DNA of 22,003 bases from CAYVKY01 sp964452115 (GCA_964452115.1 CAYVKY010000024.1:1-22003); one strand, 5' to 3'. Shown: positions 6,881-14,675, numbered from the stretch's first letter. The notes: a model not told the origin generated them from the sequence alone. Made by a program: numbers and translations.

Positions 6881-6905
6881 TGTCAACTTTTTTTAGGACG
6901 ATTCA
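6881..6905 (-). repeat. IS3-family terminal inverted repeat, right in window (upstream end)
   Basis: Read on the minus strand it begins TGAATCGTCCTAAAA and ends AGTTGACA, mirroring 5597-5621. The orfA start codon lies 16 nt inside it, so transposase transcription must start within or near this end. Confidence 0.88.
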
Positions 6906-6908
6906 CAT
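6906..6908. repeat. IS target-site duplication CAT, right copy
   Basis: CAT directly follows the right end of the IS and pairs with the copy at 5594-5596. Removing the element and one CAT gives a continuous AT-rich intergenic sequence. Confidence 0.7.
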
Positions 6909-6918
6909 TATAGTTTTT

Positions 6919-6993
6919 GTAGGGGCAGCGCTTGCCGCTGCCCTCGTGCGTATGCGCTATATTTTTATGGGCGGGGGCGAGCCCCGCCCCTAC
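6919..6993. repeat. paired GC-rich hairpins with shared GTAGGGGC outer arms
   Basis: Hairpin 1 is GGGCAGCG/CGCTGCCC (6923-6930, 6936-6943) with a CTTGC loop. Hairpin 2 is GGGCGGGG/CCCCGCCC (6969-6976, 6982-6989) with a GCGAG loop. The unit is enclosed by GTAGGGGC (6919-6926) and its exact reverse complement GCCCCTAC (6986-6993). A double hairpin with inverted outer arms resembles dispersed REP/BIME-type repeats. It lies between the IS and the end of the Wzi-like gene, and its high GC is far from that of its surroundings. It could also terminate transcription in both directions. Confidence 0.75.
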
Positions 6994-7051
6994 TATGTTT
7001 GCAATTGAAAAAGGGAAATCTAAGGGCGGTATTCAATTCTGAAAACTTACA

Positions 7052-8737
7052 TCAATAATCAATTGTCATCCAGAGAAATGCAAAGCTTTGGTCGCTCTTT
7101 GTGTTTTTTGTCAGATTGAAATTAATCTGATAAACATATTTCAGCGTGAAATAAAAATTCTTAATCGGCTGGTAACGGAAACTCAGATGAAATGCATCCG
7201 TGTTTACGCGCTCGCCGTCAAGGAATGTTGCATTCGGGTCATCTACATTATCTATATACGGGAATTCCATATCGCCGCCTACATTTTTAATCATATTGCC
7301 CTGCGCATCGTAAATATTATTTCCTTTGCGTATGAACTGATATTCCAAATTAAATCTTCCCCAATCGCCGGCATTATATGACAGGCGCGAATAAACTTCA
7401 TCCGCGTTTGGTCCGATGCGGTGGCCGAGTCCAACTCCGTAAGCGCTGTATGTTTCCGCAGGAGTTATATGTGAATATGTATAAGGCCTGATTTTTGTGT
7501 ATTCAAGAACGAATGATAAATCGGGGATGCTCAGCGGCTGATAAATATACGTACCAATCTGGTAACCGAATTTCTGGTGGTGGTCTGTTTTGCCCATAAG
7601 TGATGCAAATCCTTCGTCGTCGTCCACAAAATATGTTCCCTGAAACTGCACATTTTTCCAGAAATGAGTCTGGATTTCGATTGCAAAATTTTTATTGTCT
7701 CTGTCCTGAATAGACTTTTCCACAAACTGATAAAAACCCAGAGGATTCAGATAAGCAAATTCAAGCCTGCCGGAATAAACAACGGTTTCATTTATATCGG
7801 CATCGAAAAGATTTTTGATTGAAACGCCGAACCTGTTTGCAGCAAAATATTTCGTAAACCTTTTTGAGTAGTCATAAGAAAAATTTCCCACCGTTGATGC
7901 GTGAATAAAGTCATATCTCAGAACGCCGTATTTAAATCTAATTTTCAGAAAATCCATATCCGGACTGTCACCCGAGAGTTCGAGTTTGCTGCCGTAGCCG
8001 TAACCCATCGTTATCTGTTCGCGACCGTACTGAATCGACAATCCCATATTATCCATCGGAGAAATGTAATAGCGCAGATATGCATTCGAAAAATCATAGT
8101 TAAGAACTTTTTCAAGATTCTCGTTGAATTTATAATCCTGCGACAGTTTCGGATACGCAAGTGCGGCGATATCCTTTTGTCCGACAACCATTCCTTTATT
8201 CAAAGAAAAATAATATCCGAGATGCTGAAACAGCGTGCCGTGCACCCTGAAGCCGCCGTCCATTATTTCCGCATTTCTTTTGGAATCGGGTTTGATTCCT
8301 TTGGACACATACACATTACCGAGAAAATTAATATAAACATTATTGCTTCCGTCATCGCCCTTGAAAATATATTTTTGCTTCTGAGACAGCAGATTCGAAA
8401 CTTTATTTCCGAATGAACCATTCATATCAAAAAGTACGAAAGTATTTTCGGGAGTCTGGTATTCTTTCAGAAATTCAATTTTATATTTTTCAAGAAGTGA
8501 TTTTTCCGTTTTACTGAGCTTTGATTTTCCTTCGTCAATAGTTTTCAGAAAGTCACCGATCTCGGCTCGGGAAAGGTTTGGCATCGCATCATCATAACCG
8601 CTGAAGACTCCTTTGACATTCATATCTTTCAGAAATTCATAAACAGGATTCGAAAGTTCAACATTTTCCTGCTGTGCATATAACGGTGAAAAATAAACAA
8701 TGAATGATAAAAGGAAAGCAGAGATAAATATTCTCAT
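7052..8737 (-). CDS. Wzi-like outer-membrane beta-barrel protein (capsule assembly type)
   Basis: A secreted 561-residue protein with a clear signal peptide (MRIFISAFLLSFIVYFSPLYA, cleavage near 21). A short helical region follows (about 30-90, YEFLKDMNVKGVFSGYDDAMPNLSRAEIGDFLK). The rest alternates polar and aromatic residues and ends ..FLWMTIDY, as outer-membrane barrels do. The layout, with an N-terminal helical segment, then QYGREQITMGYGYGSKLELSGD and many YxYxFxL strands, fits the capsule-assembly Wzi family, whose E. coli member helps anchor capsule at the surface. Direct Wzi identity is inferred from pattern only, and a general porin is the alternative. It lies 7 nt after the DUF2851 gene on the same strand, so they are probably co-transcribed. 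Confidence 0.65.
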   Translation of the reverse strand: MRIFISAFLLSFIVYFSPLYAQQENVELSNPVYEFLKDMNVKGVFSGYDDAMPNLSRAEIGDFLKTIDEGKSKLSKTEKSLLEKYKIEFLKEYQTPENTFVLFDMNGSFGNKVSNLLSQKQKYIFKGDDGSNNVYINFLGNVYVSKGIKPDSKRNAEIMDGGFRVHGTLFQHLGYYFSLNKGMVVGQKDIAALAYPKLSQDYKFNENLEKVLNYDFSNAYLRYYISPMDNMGLSIQYGREQITMGYGYGSKLELSGDSPDMDFLKIRFKYGVLRYDFIHASTVGNFSYDYSKRFTKYFAANRFGVSIKNLFDADINETVVYSGRLEFAYLNPLGFYQFVEKSIQDRDNKNFAIEIQTHFWKNVQFQGTYFVDDDEGFASLMGKTDHHQKFGYQIGTYIYQPLSIPDLSFVLEYTKIRPYTYSHITPAETYSAYGVGLGHRIGPNADEVYSRLSYNAGDWGRFNLEYQFIRKGNNIYDAQGNMIKNVGGDMEFPYIDNVDDPNATFLDGERVNTDAFHLSFRYQPIKNFYFTLKYVYQINFNLTKNTKSDQSFAFLWMTIDY

Positions 8738-8744
8738 AGTGAAG

Positions 8745-10106
8745 TTAATATAAAATTATTTTTAGGAAATCCTTGTTTTTTTCTTTGACAAAAATGTATG
8801 AGCCCATTTCGCATTCATTGCACCTGCCTTTAATACAGTACATATTGTGCAGATGAATTGCCCCTTGGCTCTGGAGCGTAGATTTAATCTGAATGCTTAG
8901 CTGCTGCTGCATTGCCCGCGTCACTTCGTTCATAGAGGCACGGTCGGTCTGAGCGTATTCATCCAGCATCTTTTCCGCAACCGGCATATTTTTTTCCGAT
9001 GAAAAATATAGGTACAGCAGCGGAAACAATACATTTATAATTATGTCCTTAATCCGTTCAGTGCCGAGATTGTTGTTGATTTCGACAGCAGAAGGTTTTG
9101 AAAAAGTGTAACGGTTCATCCAGTAGGGAGACATTTCAATTGAACCTAATAATTTCTTGAAAGATTTTTTTAGCTTGCTTCCGGAAAGTGAAATTTTTAT
9201 GAGTTCGTCAAACAATTTTTCGCGAATAATTTTCCTGAGAAATATTGAAGCGAAAGCAATTCTTCTGGTGGGGAAGTTCTGCGGTCTCAGGCGGAAAAAA
9301 ATCCACTGGTGGCGCTTCATCGTATCCGGCTTACCGTCAGAATTCATATAATGCCAGATAGATTTCAGCCGTTCATAATATTCATCTGCAATTTCTCCGC
9401 TTTCAAGAAATCCGCCGAGTCCGAAAAGATAAGCCTCAAATTCATCTTCGTCTTTGAATGTTGATGCCTTTTCGAAATCCACGCGCTGCGCAAGCGAAAG
9501 AAACTGAGTCTTATTTTTTGAAAATCCGAGAGCCTCGCACGTGAATGCGAAAAGAAGTTTTTCCCATTTGAAATTGTCTCCGCTTCGGGATTCGAGGTTT
9601 TCCCTTATCCGGTCAACTCTGTACAGCAGGCGCTGATTTCCGAGCCGCTCGATGAAATTGAATTTGTCCTCTTCTTCAATCATCTTGTTATCCGGATAGC
9701 ACGGAAGCTTAAACTGCGGCGAAGGATTGTTAATAATCTCACGCCAGATTTTATGGATAGAGCGTGTCAGGTGTTCCGACAGGACTACGGTCGGCACATC
9801 GGGCAGAGAATTAATTCCGGTATCCCACATAGCAACATTCAGCACAACGTTTTTATAACTTTCATCCGTGTGGTGGCTGTGCAGCTCCCAGTCTTTGACG
9901 GAGCGGTGAATTTCTATGTCACCTTTTAAAATTGATTCCCCGATTTTTACAGTTGCATTTTTAAAATCGGCACCCGAATCTTTATTCCTGACTCCGTAAT
10001 CAATCACCTCAATTTTCCTTTTATCGGTGGTTTTTAAGCCGTCATAGTACAGCGGATTTTCCCAAATGCGGGAAATAAAGTTTTCATTCAGATCGAGTTT
10101 TTTCAT
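8745..10106 (-). CDS. DUF2851 family protein
   Basis: A conserved protein of unknown function. The DUF2851 signature is visible near the N-terminus (GDIEIHRSVKDWELHSHHTDESYKNVVLNVAMW), and the protein spans the family's usual length. The C-terminus carries a CIKGRCNECEMG cluster (C-x4-C-x2-C, about 30 residues from the end) that could bind metal. No signal peptide or membrane segment is seen, so it is probably cytoplasmic. The longest frame starts at 10139 (MLIYKKYCNFR). I prefer the ATG at 10106 (MKKLDLNENF) because family proteins start close to this block and because it leaves 59 bp rather than 26 bp to the divergent lipoprotein gene. It is followed closely by the Wzi-like gene. Confidence 0.85.
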   Translation of the reverse strand: MKKLDLNENFISRIWENPLYYDGLKTTDKRKIEVIDYGVRNKDSGADFKNATVKIGESILKGDIEIHRSVKDWELHSHHTDESYKNVVLNVAMWDTGINSLPDVPTVVLSEHLTRSIHKIWREIINNPSPQFKLPCYPDNKMIEEEDKFNFIERLGNQRLLYRVDRIRENLESRSGDNFKWEKLLFAFTCEALGFSKNKTQFLSLAQRVDFEKASTFKDEDEFEAYLFGLGGFLESGEIADEYYERLKSIWHYMNSDGKPDTMKRHQWIFFRLRPQNFPTRRIAFASIFLRKIIREKLFDELIKISLSGSKLKKSFKKLLGSIEMSPYWMNRYTFSKPSAVEINNNLGTERIKDIIINVLFPLLYLYFSSEKNMPVAEKMLDEYAQTDRASMNEVTRAMQQQLSIQIKSTLQSQGAIHLHNMYCIKGRCNECEMGSYIFVKEKNKDFLKIILY

Positions 10107-10165
10107 TCTAAAATTGCAGTATTTTTTATAAATTAACATAATTTCTAAATTAAATTAAGTTAAAA
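10107..10165. promoter_or_regulatory. divergent intergenic region, likely two promoters
   Basis: A very AT-rich 59-bp spacer between the DUF2851 gene (leftward, from 10106) and the lipoprotein gene (rightward, from 10166). Because the genes diverge, both promoters should lie here or overlap the 5' ends. No clear -35/-10 pair or Shine-Dalgarno site stands out. Confidence 0.4.
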
Positions 10166-10816
10166 ATGTTTAAGCATAAAATTAGTTTACTTGGATTAGT
10201 ATTGATAGTATCGGCAGTGTTGTTCTCGTGCGGAAAAAACGGAAGTGCAGGCTCGGAAGATGAATTATTAAACAGGGCAAAACAACTGTCAGACAGTTCT
10301 AATGCCGTCAACAGCAAGGAAGTCAGAATGCAGGCAATAAAATTGTACGAAGATTTTGTCGCTAAATTCCCGAAATCGGATAAACTTCCCGAAGTGTATT
10401 CAAAAATTGCGGAACTGTATTTTGGCGTTGACGATTATCAGAAAACAATTTCGACATACAACACAGTATTCGAAAAATATCCTGACACAAAATACGGAAG
10501 GCAGGCGCTGTTTATGTCGGCTTTCATTTATGACAATCAGCTGAATGACAAACCAAAAGCACTCGAAACCTATAAAAAATATGTTGAGAAATATCCGAAG
10601 GATGCAGAAGGCGAGAATTTCACCGAGTCTGCGAAAGGTATGATTGACATCATCGAAAACAATAAAAACATCGAAGACATTATCAAAAATAATGACAGCA
10701 AAAAGGATGAACAAAAGAAAGATGATGCAAAGCAGGATCAGGTGCCTCCGAAAAAACAAAACACTATGGAAAAAGCACCGGAAAATCCAAATGTAGATAA
10801 ACCTGTAAAGAAATAA
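10166..10816 (+). CDS. tetratricopeptide-repeat lipoprotein (YbgF/BamD-like)
   Basis: An envelope lipoprotein. The signal sequence MFKHKISLLGLVLIVSAVLFSC ends in a lipobox (LFSC) with the lipidated Cys at 22. TPR-like helices follow at about 50-150 (AIKLYEDFVAKFPKSDKLPEVYSKIAELYF, ISTYNTVFEKYPDTKYGRQALFMSAFIY, ALETYKKYVEKYPKDAEG). The FPKS/YPDT/YPKD spacing is typical of the TPR modules of BamD and CpoB/YbgF. The tail (about 175-216) is a charged, disordered Lys/Asp/Pro stretch. At 216 residues it is shorter than BamD, so a general envelope scaffold is as likely as outer-membrane protein assembly. It is followed 71 bp later by the DUF58 gene. Confidence 0.8.
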   Translation: MFKHKISLLGLVLIVSAVLFSCGKNGSAGSEDELLNRAKQLSDSSNAVNSKEVRMQAIKLYEDFVAKFPKSDKLPEVYSKIAELYFGVDDYQKTISTYNTVFEKYPDTKYGRQALFMSAFIYDNQLNDKPKALETYKKYVEKYPKDAEGENFTESAKGMIDIIENNKNIEDIIKNNDSKKDEQKKDDAKQDQVPPKKQNTMEKAPENPNVDKPVKK

Positions 10817-10840
10817 GATTTTTAAATATTAAGAGTTTGG

Positions 10841-10877
10841 AGGCTGGCATCCGATGTAATATCAGGCATGTCAGCCT
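10841..10877 (+). terminator. possible intrinsic terminator between the lipoprotein and DUF58 genes
   Basis: AGGCTGGCAT (10841-10850) pairs with ATGTCAGCCT (10868-10877) over 10 positions, one a G-U pair, with a 17-nt loop. A weak T-rich tail (TTATTATT) follows. The stem ends only 10 nt before the DUF58 ATG, so it could instead limit or regulate translation of that gene. Confidence 0.4.
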
Positions 10878-10887
10878 TTATTATTAA

Positions 10888-11838
10888 ATGGAAAACGACT
10901 ATAAAAAATATCTGATACCGTCGGTGGTTTCGACGCTCGGCAATATGGAGCTCCGCGCAAAATTTATTGTGCAGGGATTTATGGCGGGACTTCACAAGTC
11001 GCCGTATCACGGGTTCAGTGTGGAATTTGCGGAGCACCGGCAGTATTCACAGGGAGACGATATCAGATATCTTGACTGGAAAATTTATGGCAGGACAGAA
11101 CGATTTTACGTGAAGCAGTTTGAAGAAGAAACGAACCTGAAATCTTATATCGTGCTTGATGTAAGCAAGTCAATGGATTATGCGTCACCCGATTTGAAAG
11201 AAAATAAAAGGGGGAAGAAAAAACCTGTACAAAACAGCGGAAAGGCAATTTCAAAAATTGAGTATTCAAAATATCTTGCAGCGTCACTTGCTTATCTTAT
11301 GCAGATGCAGCGCGATGCTGTATCGCTTGTAACTTACGACACTCAGATAAGAAAATATTTTCCGCCGCATTCGACTAAGTCGCACCTGAAACTTATTCTA
11401 AGCGAACTCCATTCGCTTAAACTCACGGGCAAAACGGCATCGGAAGAAAGCTTGAATGCAGTTGCCGAGATTATAAAGAAAAGAGGACTCGTTATCGTAA
11501 TTAGCGATTTGCTTGATAATCAGGACAGCGTGCTTAATGCGCTGAAACATTTCAGATACAATAAAAACGAAGTGATACTTTTCCAGATACTCACGCCGTT
11601 TGAAATTAATTTTATCGAAAATAAATCCGCGATACTTGAAGATATGGAAACAGGAGCCACGCTTTATGCGCAGTCCGACCTGATGGGGGAAGCATACCGC
11701 ACAGCAATGAAGCGTTTTATTGAAAAATATAAAACCGAATGCAGAAAAAATAATATTGATTACATTCTGCTCAACACCTCAATGCCGTTCGATGAGGCGC
11801 TATTGAAGTACCTCGACAAAAGGAAGAGAACAGTTTAG
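10888..11838 (+). CDS. DUF58 domain-containing protein, vWA-like
   Basis: A cytoplasmic DUF58 protein of 316 residues, a normal length. The family N-terminus is present (MELRAKFIVQGFMAGLHKSPYHGFSVEFAEHRQYSQGDDIRYLDW), then a von Willebrand A-like fold whose metal site begins D91-V-S-K-S. DUF58 proteins usually work next to a MoxR AAA ATPase and Bat-type vWA membrane proteins as a chaperone-like complex, but neither partner is in this window. Upstream is the TPR lipoprotein. The ATG at 10888 follows directly after the hairpin and has no clear Shine-Dalgarno site. The molecular role of the family is poorly defined. Confidence 0.88.
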   Translation: MENDYKKYLIPSVVSTLGNMELRAKFIVQGFMAGLHKSPYHGFSVEFAEHRQYSQGDDIRYLDWKIYGRTERFYVKQFEEETNLKSYIVLDVSKSMDYASPDLKENKRGKKKPVQNSGKAISKIEYSKYLAASLAYLMQMQRDAVSLVTYDTQIRKYFPPHSTKSHLKLILSELHSLKLTGKTASEESLNAVAEIIKKRGLVIVISDLLDNQDSVLNALKHFRYNKNEVILFQILTPFEINFIENKSAILEDMETGATLYAQSDLMGEAYRTAMKRFIEKYKTECRKNNIDYILLNTSMPFDEALLKYLDKRKRTV

Positions 11839-11840
11839 GC

Positions 11841-11875
11841 AATTAAGAATTAAGAATTAAGAATTAAGAATTGAG
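11841..11875. repeat. AATTAAG heptamer tandem array
   Basis: Four perfect AATTAAG units (11841-11868) and a fifth with one change (AATTGAG, 11869-11875) start directly after the DUF58 stop. Degenerate versions recur at about 11979-12002 on the other side of the palindrome at 11925-11950. The copies are identical in phase, which suggests slippage. Its position between convergent genes makes phase variation of a promoter unlikely. Confidence 0.85.
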
Positions 11876-11924
11876 GGAAAAGGAGTGTCTTTTCCTAAAA
11901 TTTTGCGCAAGCGCCCACGAGGTG

Positions 11925-11950
11925 TAGAGACAAAGCGTGCTTTGTCTCTA
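11925..11950. repeat. palindromic repeat, GTAGAGACAARGC family, copy 2
   Basis: A perfect 12-bp-arm palindrome: TAGAGACAAAGC (11925-11936), GT, then GCTTTGTCTCTA (11939-11950). It is closely related to the unit at 5541-5570. It lies in the convergent space between the DUF58 and GWxTD genes, where a hairpin could terminate both transcripts, though its dispersed relative suggests a repeat family rather than a purpose-made terminator. Confidence 0.8.
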
Positions 11951-12000
11951 TGGTTTGTGAGTCAAACATTCTGCCGGGTTAAGAATTAAAATTTAAGAAT

Positions 12001-12038
12001 TGTAATGACAGGGAATACCCTGAATTTTAAATATTACA
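12001..12038 (-). terminator. possible terminator hairpin after the GWxTD gene
   Basis: CAGGG (12009-12013) and CCCTG (12018-12022) form a 5-bp stem with a 4-nt loop, enclosed by TGTAAT/ATTACA arms (12001-12006 and 12033-12038) that overlap the GWxTD stop codon. The stem is short and no strong T-tract follows on the minus strand, so termination is only a suggestion. Confidence 0.3.
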
Positions 12039-13320
12039 GACGGAAACGCTTGTCATATATGGGCGTGATAAGCGTATAGTCACCGAAACCGGTATAATCC
12101 ACAAATGTGAAATACTGGTTGAGGTCGTAATAAATCCAGTTTTCGTAAGGGCGCGTATCGGATTCAAAAGGATGCCTGTCAATTTCCGACGGCTCGCCGT
12201 AAATAACAAATACCATTCCCATATCGGATTTCCAGCCGGGCTTGTTGTAATTTGAATACCGCATCGTTGCGATATTAATTCTGCGGTAATATTCGTTCAT
12301 TGTTTTGTTGCCTTTTTTGCTCGGTGTGGGGTCTTTGTCCTTCCAGAATTTCCAGAATCTTCTTTCTTTTTCTGCCTGGGAAGATGCCTTTTTTATAAAT
12401 GCAATTTCATCATTTGTTGCGATATAAACCATCTGGTCGATTGCGAGATTCAGGTCTTTCAGGCTGAAAGGTATGTCTGACCAGCGGAATTCAATGTTTT
12501 TAAATGCGTATGACTCCGGATATGCCGATGAATAAAGTTCAAATTTGTAAACTCCCGAGTATAAATCCAATTCCGGAATTCTTTCGATTTTCTGATTTGT
12601 TCCGGGCTGCAGCATATAACTAAAGCTGCCGTCTTTCATTACCGTAGATTTTTCGTCAGAAATTTTATATGAAACGGAAACCGGCACTGTGTTGTCAGTG
12701 TTGTTGTAAATTTCAAAAAATACAAAAATCTTCTGAACATCACCGAGGTTATTTGAAATCACAGGAGTGATATTTTTCTTTCCTTTGTCATCAACTTTAT
12801 AATCCGATAGAAACATAAGTGAACTTATGTCAACTGTTCCTGCAGAAAAATCAGGCACTGTAACTTTTGTTTCATTTTTGTATTCTGTCGAAAGATTTTT
12901 ATCTCTGAGAGTTGTGTAGAGAGTATATCTGCCCGGCTTAACATAAAACTGTTTAATCCTGTAAGCGGACATATCCTCCATATTTTTCTGCTGTTCTTCC
13001 GTGATAGAAATCGTTTCCGTGTAACTTTTATAAACCGCACTGATATCATTCGAGTCGTGCAGGTCAATGGTGTAGTCTATATTAAAATCGAAGTTATTTG
13101 TGTTTTGATTTTTTTTCGGCTGCAGTTTTGTATAAGGCATCTGCAGATATACGTCCATACGCGCTTTTGCGCTGTCCTTAACGTAGAAAAACAGCGGGTC
13201 AACAAAAAAATGTTTCTGGTCTGACGGCTGATTTACTTTCGGTTCATCTACCTGCGGAAATAAATATCCTGCAGTCAGAAATAATATTAATACAATATAT
13301 CCGTAGATTTTATATGGCAT
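12034..13320 (-). CDS. GWxTD domain-containing secreted protein
   Basis: An exported 428-residue protein with an N-terminal hydrophobic signal (YGYIVLILFLTAGYLF) and a beta-rich middle region. Its C-terminal GWxTD-type domain includes FWKFWKDKDPTPSKKGNKTMNEYYRRINIATMRY followed by PGWKSDMGMVFVIYGEPSEIDRHPF. The family motif reads GWKSD here (G362-D366), with Ser in place of the usual Thr. GWxTD proteins are found in Bacteroidota and related phyla and have no established function. It lies 38 nt downstream of rimO on the same strand and is probably co-transcribed with it, although an AT-rich TATAAT-containing spacer could give it its own promoter. It converges on the DUF58 gene. Confidence 0.85.
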   Translation of the reverse strand: MPYKIYGYIVLILFLTAGYLFPQVDEPKVNQPSDQKHFFVDPLFFYVKDSAKARMDVYLQMPYTKLQPKKNQNTNNFDFNIDYTIDLHDSNDISAVYKSYTETISITEEQQKNMEDMSAYRIKQFYVKPGRYTLYTTLRDKNLSTEYKNETKVTVPDFSAGTVDISSLMFLSDYKVDDKGKKNITPVISNNLGDVQKIFVFFEIYNNTDNTVPVSVSYKISDEKSTVMKDGSFSYMLQPGTNQKIERIPELDLYSGVYKFELYSSAYPESYAFKNIEFRWSDIPFSLKDLNLAIDQMVYIATNDEIAFIKKASSQAEKERRFWKFWKDKDPTPSKKGNKTMNEYYRRINIATMRYSNYNKPGWKSDMGMVFVIYGEPSEIDRHPFESDTRPYENWIYYDLNQYFTFVDYTGFGDYTLITPIYDKRFRL

Positions 13321-13358
13321 TTTGTTTTTTGTTAAATATAATAATTATACAGTTAAAT

Positions 13359-14675
13359 TTAATCACCATTTAATATAACACTGCCGAATAAATCAAAATC
13401 TTCCGAATCGTAAATTTTCACATTATAAAAATTTCCGATTTTGATTTCTTCGCTATAGTCAATTATAACTTCCTGGTCAACCTCGGGTGCATCCTTATAT
13501 GTCCTTCCGGCATAGTAATTATCGCCCCGCCTGTCCACAAGCACTTTATACGTTTTTCCGATTTCCTGTTCGTTATTTTTACGGGATATTCCTTGCTGCG
13601 CATCAAGCAGAATTTTCAGGCGCATTAATTTCTCAGCCTCAGGAACGTCATCACGGATGTGTTTGGCGTATGTGTCATCTTCTTCAGAATATGTAAAAAC
13701 GCCGAGTCTGTTAAAACCGAAATCCAGAACGAATGAGAGCATTTCCTCAAATTCTTTCATCGTCTCGCCGGGAAAGCCCGTGATTAAAGTTGTCCGCAGT
13801 GCGAGGTCAGGTATATTATTCCTCAGTTTTTCCAGCAGCGATATCGTAGCGGATTTGGTGATGCCACGCCGCATTGATTTCAAAATTTTATCGGAGATAT
13901 GCTGAATGGGCATATCAATGTAATTGCAGATTTTTTCGTTTTCGCTGATTTCTCTTATCAGGTCTTCGGGAAAGTGAGTGGGATATGTGTACATCAGGCG
14001 CAGCCACTCAATACCCGGGATTTCAGAAAGTGAATTCAGAAGTGAAGCAATTTCTCTTTTGCGGTTTAAATCGTATCCCCAATAGGTTGTGTCCTGCCCG
14101 ATAATCAAAAGTTCCTTAACATTTTTTTCTGCAAGCATTTCCGCTTCTGCGAGTATTTTTTCTTTATCGAATGATTTATGCGAGCCCCTTATCAGCGGAA
14201 TGGCGCAGAATGCACAGGGATTATTGCATCCTTCGCTGATTTTCAGATATGCAAAATGTCCCGGAGTTGTAAGCACCCTTTCGCCGAGAAGTTCTTTTCT
14301 GTAGTCAATGCCGAGAGATTTCAATACGCTTCTTAATGTTGCAGGTCTGTCCAGTGTACCGAAATATTTATCTACTTCAGGAATTTCATTTTTAAGTTCT
14401 TTTTTATACCGCTCGGAAAGACATCCGACCACGTACAGATTTTTTATTTTATTCTGGTTTTTAGCTTCAACGTTTGCAAGTATGGTATTAATAGACTCCT
14501 GCTTCGCAGATTCGATAAAGCCGCAGGTGTTTATGATTACCGTGTCGGCATTTTCGGTTTCGCCGACTAATTTCAGACTGCTGCCTCTGAGCAATCCCAT
14601 AAAATGCTCCGAATCCACGAGGTTTTTCGAACATCCTAAAGTTATAATTTTTACGGTGTCTTGTTTAATTTTCAT
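13359..14675 (-). CDS. rimO: ribosomal protein uS12 methylthiotransferase
   Basis: A radical-SAM enzyme that adds a methylthio group to an aspartate of ribosomal protein S12. At 438 residues it has the expected length. It carries the UPF0004 domain with three cluster cysteines (C15 in TLGCSKN, C51 in NTCGF, C85 in VVGCL) and the radical-SAM CNNPCAFC motif (C150, C154, C157). The tail from about 375 (YKVLVDRRGDNYYAGRTYKDAPEVDQ) is a TRAM domain. TLGCSKNLVDSE and IPLIRGSHKS distinguish RimO from the tRNA-modifying MiaB. The ATG at 14675 gives MKIKQD. It diverges from the phosphatase gene, with a 149-bp spacer, and is followed by the GWxTD gene. Confidence 0.94.
   Translation of the reverse strand: MKIKQDTVKIITLGCSKNLVDSEHFMGLLRGSSLKLVGETENADTVIINTCGFIESAKQESINTILANVEAKNQNKIKNLYVVGCLSERYKKELKNEIPEVDKYFGTLDRPATLRSVLKSLGIDYRKELLGERVLTTPGHFAYLKISEGCNNPCAFCAIPLIRGSHKSFDKEKILAEAEMLAEKNVKELLIIGQDTTYWGYDLNRKREIASLLNSLSEIPGIEWLRLMYTYPTHFPEDLIREISENEKICNYIDMPIQHISDKILKSMRRGITKSATISLLEKLRNNIPDLALRTTLITGFPGETMKEFEEMLSFVLDFGFNRLGVFTYSEEDDTYAKHIRDDVPEAEKLMRLKILLDAQQGISRKNNEQEIGKTYKVLVDRRGDNYYAGRTYKDAPEVDQEVIIDYSEEIKIGNFYNVKIYDSEDFDLFGSVILNGD

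Larger units (their letters stand above)
5597..6905 (-). mobile_element. complete IS3-family insertion sequence, 1309 bp
   Basis: The element carries two overlapping transposase frames on the minus strand and 25-bp imperfect inverted ends (5597-5621 and 6881-6905, 21 of 25 matching, sharing GTCCTAAAA and GTTGACA). Both ends start 5'-TG, as IS3-family ends do. A 3-bp direct repeat CAT (5594-5596 and 6906-6908) flanks it, a normal IS3-family target duplication. It sits between the convergent malQ and Wzi-like genes and disrupts no visible gene. Both frames are intact, so it may be active or recently inserted. I did not assign a named IS. Confidence 0.92.

Noticed and set aside
7901..8416. 171-codon plus-strand open frame
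   Set aside because: It is antisense to the Wzi-like gene. Its translation is Ile/Arg/His-rich without motifs, and it has no ribosome site.
10400..10759. 119-codon minus-strand frame with hydrophobic stretches
   Set aside because: It is the complement of the Lys/Asp-rich tail and TPRs of the lipoprotein. Such tails give Phe/Ile-rich antisense frames that mimic membrane segments.
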